Origin: Paludibacteraceae bacterium
GTDB lineage: Bacteria; Bacteroidota; Bacteroidia; Bacteroidales; Paludibacteraceae
DNA: 64,000 nucleotides
Reading direction: 5' to 3'
Assembly (NCBI GenBank): GCA_017527905.1
Contig: JAFXPK010000023.1
Span: 88,724 to 152,723, forward strand
Below are positions 8,784 to 16,942 of this stretch, one piece after another; positions within the stretch are counted from its first letter, which is position 1; the number at the start of each line of letters is the position of its first letter. The notes under the pieces are model-generated. The model saw only the letters and a list, made by a program, of their open reading frames with translations. It ran no database searches and had not been told where the DNA came from. Position numbers and translations under genes: made by a program.

Positions 8784-9980
8784 ATGGATCAAGTATCAGC
8801 CCGTTTAGCGGCCTTATCGCCATCAGAGACGCTTGCCATGTCGCAAAAAAGCCAAGAGCTACGCGCACAAGGCATAGATGTAATCAACTTAAGTGTAGGA
8901 GAACCTGACTTCAACACCCCAAAGCACATCAAGGCGGCTGCGCAAAAGGCAATCGACGACAATTTCTCATTCTACTCCCCAGTGCCAGGCTACATGCCTC
9001 TCAGAAAAGCTATCGCGGAGAAGTTGAAGAAAGAGAACGGGTTGGATTTCGACCCAAGCCAAATCGTCTGCTCAAACGGTGCGAAACAGGCGGTCTGCAA
9101 CGCTATCATGAGCCTTGTCGGACCTGGTGACGAAGTGATCGTCCCTGCACCATACTGGGTAAGCTACGTTGAGATGGTGAAATTGGCCGAGGGTACCAAC
9201 GTGATCGTGAAGGCCGGTTTGGAGCAAAACTTCAAGATCACTCCAGCACAATTGGAAGAGGCTATCACGCCTAAGACGAAGTTGTTGATCCTCTGCTCTC
9301 CTTCCAACCCTACAGGAAGCGTTTATTCCAAAGAGGAGTTGAAGGGCTTGGCTGAAGTGATCGGCAAACACCCTAATATGTTCGTCCTCGCCGACGAGAT
9401 CTACGAGCACATCAACTACGTGGGCAAGCACGAGAGCATCGCCCAATTCCCTGAGGTGAAAGACCACGTGATCATCATAAACGGTGTATCCAAAGGCTAT
9501 GCGATGACGGGTTGGAGATTGGGCTGGATGGCCGCTCCGAAATGGATCGCCAACGCTTGCAACAAACTCCAAGGACAATATACATCCGGACCTTGCTCCA
9601 TCGCACAGAAAGCGGCTGAGGCTGCTTACACGGGCGACCAAAGCAGCGTGGAGACCATGCGTCAGGCTTTCGAGCGCAGACGTGACCTCGTCGTTAAGAT
9701 GGCGGGCGAAATCTCCGGCTTCAAGGTGAACAAACCGGACGGCGCCTTCTACATCTTCCCTGAGTGCGACTCTTACTTCGGCAAGAAGACGCCTAAGGGC
9801 GACGTGATCAAAACTGCGGCCGACCTCGCCATGTACCTCTTGGTGGACGGCCACGTGGCTTGCGTGGGCGGTGGCGCCTTCGGTGCTCCGAACTGCATCC
9901 GTATGTCTTACGCCACTTCTGAGGAGAACCTCACCGAGGCGTTCAAACGTATCAAAAAGGCATTGGACGTCCTGAAATAA
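8784..9980 (+). CDS. PLP-dependent aminotransferase, class I (aspartate aminotransferase type)
   Basis: 398 residues, fold-type I aminotransferase of the AAT I-beta/gamma type, cytoplasmic, probably moving amino groups between aspartate and 2-oxoglutarate. Visible landmarks: VGEPDF at 38-43, YWVSY around 124, SPSNPTG with Asn175, D204-E205-I-Y207 binding the pyridine ring, and the Schiff-base Lys237 in NGVSKGYAMTGWRLGW. The C-terminal Arg that holds the substrate alpha-carboxylate is in CIRMSYATS. Length and motif order are fully typical. It stands alone between two terminators with its own promoter. Substrate preference among aspartate, aromatic or alanine donors cannot be fixed from sequence alone. 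Confidence 0.93.
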   Translation: MDQVSARLAALSPSETLAMSQKSQELRAQGIDVINLSVGEPDFNTPKHIKAAAQKAIDDNFSFYSPVPGYMPLRKAIAEKLKKENGLDFDPSQIVCSNGAKQAVCNAIMSLVGPGDEVIVPAPYWVSYVEMVKLAEGTNVIVKAGLEQNFKITPAQLEEAITPKTKLLILCSPSNPTGSVYSKEELKGLAEVIGKHPNMFVLADEIYEHINYVGKHESIAQFPEVKDHVIIINGVSKGYAMTGWRLGWMAAPKWIANACNKLQGQYTSGPCSIAQKAAEAAYTGDQSSVETMRQAFERRRDLVVKMAGEISGFKVNKPDGAFYIFPECDSYFGKKTPKGDVIKTAADLAMYLLVDGHVACVGGGAFGAPNCIRMSYATSEENLTEAFKRIKKALDVLK

Positions 9981-10004
9981 AAGGATGTTCCGACTATAGA
10001 GCAA

Positions 10005-10036
10005 GAGGGTATATCGTAACGGTATACCCTCTTTTT
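10005..10036 (+). terminator. Rho-independent terminator
   Basis: GAGGGTATA (10005-10013) and TATACCCTC (10023-10031) form a 9-bp perfect stem followed by TTTTT. Confidence 0.93.
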
Positions 10037-10071
10037 CATCACAACATATTCCAAGTTTAATCCAAAGAACT

Positions 10072-11121
10072 ATGATGAAGCACATGAAACAAATACTCCT
10101 CTCTTCCCTACTTCTGCTGAGTTTGACATGCGCCGCAAACATGCCAGCTCCCCATGTGTTTACGATAAGTCCGGAAGTAATCATAGTTCCCGACGACAAT
10201 GAGGAATATATAATCGGCTACTACGACAAGGACAAAACGACCTCCGACTTCACATTCAGCCAAGCGACTGATTATAAAGTAAAAGGCTCATCATTTTCAG
10301 GCATAGACAGCACAGGCAAAATCATACGCCCAAGCATCTGTTACAACAGCGGGGACACCTTGATCATAGACCTAAACATGGCGGAGGATAGAGATTCGTC
10401 CGCAAACAGAGACTGCATATGGCATTGGGATAGCCAGGAGCAGCAATGGGGAAACCTTGACAACGCAGAGGACAATGCGGTTGCAGTCGAAGAAGAGGAC
10501 CTGTCCCAAGAAGAGGAATTGCGGCGGAAAATCATAGAGGGATTCAAAGCCTGCGACACTTCCCAACTCATCCGGGCAAAGGGGAAAAGCATCATCCATT
10601 ACACAGGGAAGTCCTCCTCTGTGAATGTGGTCATCTACAAACCAAGCACAGATTGGTACTACATCAGTCCCACCATACTGAATGACTACAAACAGGAATC
10701 AGTCCCCCATTTCCCTAATTCCCTACAATGGATCACTATCCTTTTATCGATGATCATAACCGTCATCGTCGAAGTGGGTGTCGGATGGTTGTTCTTTTAC
10801 CGCTCAAAAAAGGATTTGGCGATTATCGCCGCAACCAACGCCATCACCAACATACTGATGAACATCACCCTATGCTCCACCATCTTCGCCAACACCTCCT
10901 ACGCTAAGGGTTTGGGCTTCGCCGCCCTGCTGATCGTCGTAGAACCCATCATATGGATTGTAGAGAGCATCGTCTACTCCTTCGCACTGGAGAAGAAAGC
11001 CAAACACTACATCCTGAAGGCATGGGGCTTCGCCCTTGCGGCCAATGTGGCATCCCTGGGCATAGGCCTGCTGCTCGGACATTGCGTCAAAGAACTTGCG
11101 ATCCTCATACTGCAGTTATAA
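10072..11121 (+). CDS. Hypothetical protein: signal peptide, soluble domain, C-terminal membrane helices
   Basis: 349 residues, not recognised. Residues 1-21 form a signal peptide (MKQILLSSLLLLSLTCAA after two extra residues). An extracytoplasmic region of about 200 residues follows; it is acidic around EEEDLSQEEELRRK. The C-terminal 130 residues hold four hydrophobic segments: WITILLSMIITVIVEVGVGW, a segment after the basic YRSKKDL, LGFAALLIVVEPIIWIVESI and FALAANVASLGIGLLLGHC. This resembles secreted-plus-membrane proteins whose tail anchors them in the inner membrane. The next gene is 72 bp downstream with no terminator between, so read-through is possible. No function can be assigned. Confidence 0.8.
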   Translation: MMKHMKQILLSSLLLLSLTCAANMPAPHVFTISPEVIIVPDDNEEYIIGYYDKDKTTSDFTFSQATDYKVKGSSFSGIDSTGKIIRPSICYNSGDTLIIDLNMAEDRDSSANRDCIWHWDSQEQQWGNLDNAEDNAVAVEEEDLSQEEELRRKIIEGFKACDTSQLIRAKGKSIIHYTGKSSSVNVVIYKPSTDWYYISPTILNDYKQESVPHFPNSLQWITILLSMIITVIVEVGVGWLFFYRSKKDLAIIAATNAITNILMNITLCSTIFANTSYAKGLGFAALLIVVEPIIWIVESIVYSFALEKKAKHYILKAWGFALAANVASLGIGLLLGHCVKELAILILQL

Positions 11122-11193
11122 CCCCGACATCAGACATTCTTCATTCCTATATTTCGCGGAAAAACATTAAATTCGCATAGAAAACGGAAAGGC

Positions 11194-11997
11194 ATGAAAC
11201 TGAAGATATTGACAGAGAACACGGTCTTCCAAGCGAAGATGAAGGCCGAACTGGGTTTTTCCCTCCTCATCGAGACTGACGAGGGGCAAAACATCTTGTT
11301 CGACACGGGGCAAACCGACCTCTACGCCTACAATGCGGAGATCGCAGGCGTGGACATATCCTCCATCCAGGCGCTCGTCATCAGCCACGGACATTATGAC
11401 CACACGGGCGGACTGGCCCACTTCCTGGTCCACAACGACCATGCGCCGGTCTATGCGAAAGAGGGCTTCGACGTGGTACGCTACGGCACAGGCAACCGAT
11501 GTATCGGACTGCCTTGCCAAAACGCATTAGATGCCTCACGCATCAGAAGGGTCACAGAGATCACGGAAGTACTGCCCGGCATCTTCGTCATGCCAGAGGT
11601 GAAACTCTTCGACCCGCACGAAACGCACTTCACCAACATGGAGATCCAAAAGGGGGAAGGTCGCGCGGAAGACCAATTCGAGGACGAGCAATACATCTGC
11701 ATCCGGCACGAAGGGAAAATCACCATCGTGAGCGGCTGCGCACACCGTGGCATCGTCAACACGATACGAAGCGCGAAGGAACACTTCAGTGAGCCCATCC
11801 GCCTCGTGATCGGAGGGTTCCACACCCTGCACGAATCACCCAACAAAATCAGCCACATCGCAAAGTTGATGAACCAACTGGAGATAGAGGAGATCGTCGC
11901 CTGCCACTGCACCGGCATCGAGCAATACGCGCAACTCAAGCAGGAGTACAAAGGGAAGATCTCCTATGGGCACGTGGGGATGAACTTCTTCGTCTGA
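11194..11997 (+). CDS. MBL-fold metallohydrolase
   Basis: 267 residues, no signal peptide, so cytoplasmic. Metal-binding motif SHGHYDH at 64-70 and further ligands in SGCAHRGIVN, VIGGFHTLHESP and ACHCTGIEQ. This pattern, with the GFH and CHCTG segments, matches the family that includes archaeal dihydropterin ribofuranosyl-aminobenzene phosphate synthase and many bacterial proteins annotated only as MBL-fold hydrolases. The bacterial members have no settled substrate, so I assign only the fold. Start at MKLKILTENTV is supported by the immediate N-terminal beta strand usual for the family. Codon usage looks like the neighbours. Confidence 0.87.
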   Translation: MKLKILTENTVFQAKMKAELGFSLLIETDEGQNILFDTGQTDLYAYNAEIAGVDISSIQALVISHGHYDHTGGLAHFLVHNDHAPVYAKEGFDVVRYGTGNRCIGLPCQNALDASRIRRVTEITEVLPGIFVMPEVKLFDPHETHFTNMEIQKGEGRAEDQFEDEQYICIRHEGKITIVSGCAHRGIVNTIRSAKEHFSEPIRLVIGGFHTLHESPNKISHIAKLMNQLEIEEIVACHCTGIEQYAQLKQEYKGKISYGHVGMNFFV

Positions 11998-12066
11998 AAA
12001 AACCAGAGACCGATTACTAAAATCACTTAGAAAACGTAGGATTGTCTAACAAAAAACATACATATC

Positions 12067-12819
12067 ATGAGATTCAAATTAATATTCACGCTATTATTGT
12101 TCAGCCCAAGTTTAATGGCTCAAAACGTAAAAATCATAAACAAAACAGGTACAACATTAAAAGAGTGTTCATGGGTTACAGAGCGTGACACGGGCAGGCA
12201 CAATGCCGGCTATAAAGGAAGCATATGGATTAAAAACCAATATAATTCACCCGCCCTGGAATTCAACACAAAAAAATTCGACGGCAAGATAAAATTCGCC
12301 AATTCGGGGAAACACACCCTAACTTTCACAGGCGATAATGATTCCATATATTATCGTTGGAACGTGGAAATAAATCGCAACACAAAAAAACTCATTGTAG
12401 ATGAATCTTATATGAGAATCCACAAAAGCGCATTAGAACCTAGATTATGTACGGATGAAGATGGTAGAACCGACTTGCATTTTAAATTCATCAACAAGAC
12501 CTTCTATAAGATATACGCTTGCTTCCCATGGTTATCAGATGAGCCAAAAGAGCGTAACGATATATTTTTCTACAACCCCGACAAAAGATTGGATCCAGGA
12601 GAAGAAAGAGACGAAATCGTAGTGTCGGAGCGTACGTACAACAGTTATTTAAAAGGGGTAGACCTTCAATTCCGTTACGTTGGAACAGACGAAAATGGCA
12701 ACATGGTCTCATTTTACCAAGACAATGTCACATCTGCGGCAGACGATGACGTTGTGATTACTCCCGAAAATATTAAACCGCTGAAGATGAACCAAAATCC
12801 TTCCTTTGGCAAAAAATAA
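12067..12819 (+). CDS. Hypothetical secreted protein
   Basis: 250 residues with a clear signal peptide (MRFKLIFTLLLFSPSLMAQ, cleavage after about 18-19). The mature part is beta-rich with no cysteine cluster; recognisable phrases are NKTGTTLKECSWV near the start and KFINKTFYKIYACFPWL in the middle, which look like two related halves each beginning with an I-N-K-T strand. I know no named family for it. A convergent terminator follows at 12880, so it ends its transcription unit. Confidence 0.75.
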   Translation: MRFKLIFTLLLFSPSLMAQNVKIINKTGTTLKECSWVTERDTGRHNAGYKGSIWIKNQYNSPALEFNTKKFDGKIKFANSGKHTLTFTGDNDSIYYRWNVEINRNTKKLIVDESYMRIHKSALEPRLCTDEDGRTDLHFKFINKTFYKIYACFPWLSDEPKERNDIFFYNPDKRLDPGEERDEIVVSERTYNSYLKGVDLQFRYVGTDENGNMVSFYQDNVTSAADDDVVITPENIKPLKMNQNPSFGKK

Positions 12820-12879
12820 GGAATGTGTTGATGTCAGGTCTATTATTAGGCCTCAAATTCTAAAATAATATGCTAATCA

Positions 12880-12916
12880 AAAAAACGTTTGCCAGAATTC
12901 TGACAAACGTTTTTTT
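12880..12916. terminator. Bidirectional terminator between convergent genes
   Basis: AAACGTTTG-C-CAGA / TCTG-A-CAAACGTTT palindrome with A and T runs on both sides, serving the rightward gene ending at 12819 and the leftward gene ending at 12953. Confidence 0.92.
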
Positions 12917-12952
12917 ATGGAATCTTTTTATTCAAAGGGGAAGGATGCCTCG

Positions 12953-15900
12953 TCAGAATTTTATCGTTCCTACCGTATAGACATCCTTAGCATTGCCCAA
13001 CTGGAGCGTCAGGACCTGCTTCTCCTGATTCGGTCGTCCGAAGTTCGTATAAATGGTAGCCTGGACCACCACCGGCTGCAATCGTTTTTGGCTGTTCGTT
13101 CCGTAATAATTCGCCTGAATCAGATACTCTCCCTTAATGGCCTTCTTCAAACAGAACTCTTCCGGTCCATATCCCCTCCTTATATCATCAGAAATCCTAC
13201 CACCGATAGCAGTCTGCCTATGCGCATAATAACACTTTTCCCCATTCGGATCGGTCACCCAAAGATCTATGTCACAATCATCGGTGTTCCATGTGAGGAT
13301 AATCCTGATATCTACAGGGCAATTACCCAACAAGCGCTTGTCGTAGGCTGACGTGTCGATTTTGCCTGGATTCAACTCGATAAGGGCGTTCAATTCGTTG
13401 ATGGCTATTTGCTGAATGTTCTTGAAACGGCTATCCCACTTGGAGAAGCCCACCTTATAGAGCAAGTCGGCCGCTTTCTGCAATTGTCCCAATTCAATGT
13501 AGACCAACGCCAAATCACGGTAGGACTGAGGTTCCTCGCCTCTCATCTTGACCACACGTTCATAGACGGAAGCCGCCAACTCATACGATTTGAACTCCAC
13601 CAACTTATTGGCGCAGGAACGGGCCACCTCCGCATCCTCCAGCTTCAGCTCCGCCAAGTTGGACAAGATACGGATCGCCGCATCAGTCTGCTTCTCCCGA
13701 TGGGAATACTCCGCCACATCCAGATAGAACGATGGAGATTGGGCATATTTGGGTTTCATTTTCAGATATGCATCATACATCTGCTCTGACCTGACAGACT
13801 TCAGCTCGGAAAGATACGGAACATCAGGATTCCAATACTGGACCTGAACAGATACATCCCCACCACCATCTACGGATGAGGCAGAAGAGCCGTCTCCATT
13901 CCTCTGTTGCGAAGTTCTCCGCGATGATGATTCAGCAGAGCTAACCATGACTCCACTAACACGACCCGCCAAAGCTCTTTCCACACTTGCCTGAGGCGCC
14001 TCACGAAGATCTTCGGCGTGCACCTGCGAAGTAGAACCCGTCACGTCACGTCTACTTTCACGTCTATGGCCATAATCCGTAGTAACAACAACCTCCGCGA
14101 GTTCACCCGGATCTTCATCAACTTGCATTTCATCTGCCAAGATGACCGGTTCTTCCGACTGTCCGGTGAGAGACCCTACACCCCTGATTCGTACAGTCGA
14201 TCTCACCTCCGTTGCGGTGTCGTTCGAAGGTTTCGCCTTCTGGTCATTTTCAGCATTCCACCATCGCAGGAAGTCATTTCTTGCGGAAAGAATGTTAAAT
14301 CTATAGAAAGTATCGGCCTGGGCAGACTTCGGTCGATTGGCCGTCATCCTAAGATATTGATCCATCAATTCTTCAGGAGGTGTTATCTCATAACGCACAT
14401 AATCATTTACAGTCTCTAAGACAATAAGCGAGGTGTTACGGGTGACGATGCCATATTGTTTCGACAATTCTATGATCTCCCGCTTATTCTTTTCCGAATC
14501 GAAATCCAGCTCCGCCAATTTTCTCTGTGCCCACATTCGTTTCACATTGTTGGCGCGGACTGGATCAATGGCCGAGACATGACAAGTCACACTGTCCGTC
14601 ACACGATTGCCAAAACCGTAGTAGAGGGTGATATCAGCCTCCTTCGATTTCATGATTCCAGAGATGGAGAATGACTCGATGACACGGGTCGGCATGGAAG
14701 GATAGACCTCCGAGATCTTATCCGCATCATACTTCGCCTTAATGAACTGGAACTCCTGGTGGGTCAATAAATTCACAGCCTCCGCATTGTTCAAGGAACA
14801 GAGGTTAATGTAAGTGCCCCCATTCTTCAAGGCAATAAATCTCAAGTAATTATGGTCAGCCATAGGGTTCGAATTAACGGTTATCACCGAGCCCTTCGCC
14901 TTCGAGAGGGTGTCCTTCCCTATATTGCCCATTCCATCCGAGAAGAAGAGGATTTCGTCCGTCCCGAATTTCGAGAAATCAACACTACCCAATTGGGTCG
15001 CTCCGTCGAATATAGGGGTGTCGGTGCGAATGATCTTCCTGACATCCTTCACCTTACACGTCGTATCGAGATGTTGCCTATAGCTGAAGGTCACCAAGCG
15101 CACATTCGATATGCCTTGGGCTTGGGCATAACTCTCCAAGAAATCGAAGTCCCTGTCCAGATTCCTATCCTGCGAGGAAGAAGAGACGTCGTAAACCACC
15201 GTCACCCCGCTCGGTTTCGCCTTCTCCAGAACATTTTTAGGCTTTACCGGTGAATAGATGTAGAAATAGGTGTCGAGGCCCGCATTCTCCGTGTAGATCT
15301 TCGGGAAATCCGACTGCGGGAATTCCAGGAGGAGACCCTTCTTCAAGGTGATGTTTTTACGAACTATCTGTGATGTAAATCCTTGATCCTTAGGACTGAA
15401 ATAGATATCGTCGATGGGGCCTTTGGAGACAATTGGTTCGTTTTGTTCATTCCTAACATCGATTTTAAGAGCAAAGGTTTCAATCTTCGAATCCGTTTGC
15501 ATCGGCAGACGATAATACCTTTTACCGTTAGAGGTGGTCAGCTCTTGCTCGCAAGCCACCACCACATGGCGGGTTCCTTTTGAAGAGAAAGGATATATGC
15601 GGGTCCGGAAATTATTGCCCGCCGTCATCTCCATCAGACCAGGGTCAACTCCTTCACGCACTTTTTTTTCGAAGGTCACTCTACCCTTTTCCTTCTCGAC
15701 GACAACCCCTTCCCGAAGTTTACCGTTGATGTCGAGCGCATAACGGGAGACCGTCTGCCCCTCCGCCAAAGGGAAATTGAACTCACCCTCCAACGTGCGT
15801 GTTGTAGGGTTGTAGAATGTCATGTCGAATGTGGTAGTGGCCACATTCCCGACCACCTCCACATTGACCTTCAAATCCCTGAGTTCAATGTCCTTACCCC

Positions 15901-15997
15901 CTTCAGAGGATGATTTAATCGTAGGAAGACCCAGTTGGGCAAAAACGCCTGCCGTCGCAAGCGACAGCGACACGAAAAGCGAAATTATTCTCTTCAT
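12953..15997 (-). CDS. VIT / von Willebrand A / DUF2135 secreted protein with SusC-plug-like insert
   Basis: 1014 residues, signal peptide 1-20. VIT (vault protein inter-alpha-trypsin) domain about 25-160. von Willebrand A domain about 262-430 with a MIDAS-like DVSSS at 270-274, the Thr in GATQLG and SDGMGN, so metal-dependent ligand binding is likely. Helical TPR-like stretch 740-880. C-terminal DUF2135 domain 895-1014 (LTWNTDDCDIDLWVTDPNGE). Odd part: residues 602-622 (VRIRGVGSLTGQSEEP) and 632-686 (GELAEVVVTTDYG... DVTGSTSQVHAEDL... RVSGVMV) closely resemble the N-terminal plug signatures of SusC-type TonB receptors, but in swapped order and without a barrel. Family knowledge: VIT/vWA proteins are common in Bacteroidetes envelopes, role unknown. 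Placed upstream of nothing in its strand; GT2 and TamB lie behind it. Confidence 0.9.
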   Translation of the reverse strand: MKRIISLFVSLSLATAGVFAQLGLPTIKSSSEGGKDIELRDLKVNVEVVGNVATTTFDMTFYNPTTRTLEGEFNFPLAEGQTVSRYALDINGKLREGVVVEKEKGRVTFEKKVREGVDPGLMEMTAGNNFRTRIYPFSSKGTRHVVVACEQELTTSNGKRYYRLPMQTDSKIETFALKIDVRNEQNEPIVSKGPIDDIYFSPKDQGFTSQIVRKNITLKKGLLLEFPQSDFPKIYTENAGLDTYFYIYSPVKPKNVLEKAKPSGVTVVYDVSSSSQDRNLDRDFDFLESYAQAQGISNVRLVTFSYRQHLDTTCKVKDVRKIIRTDTPIFDGATQLGSVDFSKFGTDEILFFSDGMGNIGKDTLSKAKGSVITVNSNPMADHNYLRFIALKNGGTYINLCSLNNAEAVNLLTHQEFQFIKAKYDADKISEVYPSMPTRVIESFSISGIMKSKEADITLYYGFGNRVTDSVTCHVSAIDPVRANNVKRMWAQRKLAELDFDSEKNKREIIELSKQYGIVTRNTSLIVLETVNDYVRYEITPPEELMDQYLRMTANRPKSAQADTFYRFNILSARNDFLRWWNAENDQKAKPSNDTATEVRSTVRIRGVGSLTGQSEEPVILADEMQVDEDPGELAEVVVTTDYGHRRESRRDVTGSTSQVHAEDLREAPQASVERALAGRVSGVMVSSAESSSRRTSQQRNGDGSSASSVDGGGDVSVQVQYWNPDVPYLSELKSVRSEQMYDAYLKMKPKYAQSPSFYLDVAEYSHREKQTDAAIRILSNLAELKLEDAEVARSCANKLVEFKSYELAASVYERVVKMRGEEPQSYRDLALVYIELGQLQKAADLLYKVGFSKWDSRFKNIQQIAINELNALIELNPGKIDTSAYDKRLLGNCPVDIRIILTWNTDDCDIDLWVTDPNGEKCYYAHRQTAIGGRISDDIRRGYGPEEFCLKKAIKGEYLIQANYYGTNSQKRLQPVVVQATIYTNFGRPNQEKQVLTLQLGNAKDVYTVGTIKF

Positions 15998-16062
15998 ATT
16001 CTTGACGGATAATTATTTTCTGACCTAATATAGGAAAAGTCTTCCTATTTTACAAATAAATA

Positions 16063-16896
16063 TCACCGCTTGATCAAAGCCGAGTATTCATTCAACTCCT
16101 CTTCGGGCCATTTCTGGTTTATATTGATAAGCGTATCATTATCCTTAAAAGGAGGGAACTTCTCATGGAAAGTCAGTCGGCGGAAATGATGATGGAAGAT
16201 GCCCCCCACGATGGACAATGGTTTGATGTCCTTCCCTTCTTTGCTTAGTTTCATTGTCTGGAAGAACATATCGAAATCGGCCGCATAGATCCGAGGGTCC
16301 CATTCGCCTCCGACTATTTCAAGTCCCTGTTTGTCCATGATGATAGCCGACCCCGAAAAGCCTATCCTCAAATTCAACCCATGTCGGTTCCATACATCTT
16401 CGCAAAACTTAGCCCAATTACGCCCATAGCACAGCTTCGTCATCAGTTTCAAGGAGATACTCCTTTGCCCGAGGAGGAACTGCAACGGATATTTGACATG
16501 CTTCCAATGGCGGGAAAGCTTTGTGGTTTCCTCTTTCGTCGCCATGCGGTCGTTGCTGGCGAGCGATAGGATATGGTAACCGTCTTTGCCCAATATCTGC
16601 AGCAAACGGCTGTCCCAATGGGGAGAAAGGAGTATATCGTTGTTCAAGAAGGCGAACACATCCCCCCTCGCCACCTTGATACCCTCGTTTTGGCAATAAG
16701 GATAAGAGTAATTCCCGTCATTCTCAATCACGCGCACGTTATTCCCCAACGACTTAAAAAACTCGATGCTTCCATCCGTTGAGCCGTTGTCGACGATAAT
16801 GAGCTCGAACTCGGAATCGGTGTTCTTGACAATAGAATCATAGAACATACGATTCATGGGCAACTGGTTGAAAATTGCGGTAATGATACTTATCAT
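16063..16896 (-). CDS. Glycosyltransferase family 2
   Basis: 277 residues, cytoplasmic or membrane-associated sugar transferase. GT-A nucleotide-binding start MISIITAIFNQ, IIVDNGSTDGS at 33-43, and the DXD-equivalent NND at 85-87 in FAFLNNDILL. Later GSAIIMDKQGLEIVGGEWDPRIYAADFDMFF matches the acceptor side of rhamnosyl/galactosyl-type GT2 proteins. Donor and acceptor are not deducible. It sits between TamB and the VIT/vWA gene, 46 bp from the former stop and 65 bp upstream of the latter, on the same strand, so a long leftward operon is possible. Unlike most surface-polysaccharide transferases it is not within a polysaccharide cluster. Confidence 0.9.
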   Translation of the reverse strand: MISIITAIFNQLPMNRMFYDSIVKNTDSEFELIIVDNGSTDGSIEFFKSLGNNVRVIENDGNYSYPYCQNEGIKVARGDVFAFLNNDILLSPHWDSRLLQILGKDGYHILSLASNDRMATKEETTKLSRHWKHVKYPLQFLLGQRSISLKLMTKLCYGRNWAKFCEDVWNRHGLNLRIGFSGSAIIMDKQGLEIVGGEWDPRIYAADFDMFFQTMKLSKEGKDIKPLSIVGGIFHHHFRRLTFHEKFPPFKDNDTLININQKWPEEELNEYSALIKR

Positions 16897-16942
16897 AAAC
16901 AGTTATTTATTAATTAGATTCAGTTCAACTAGTCTTTTTAGA

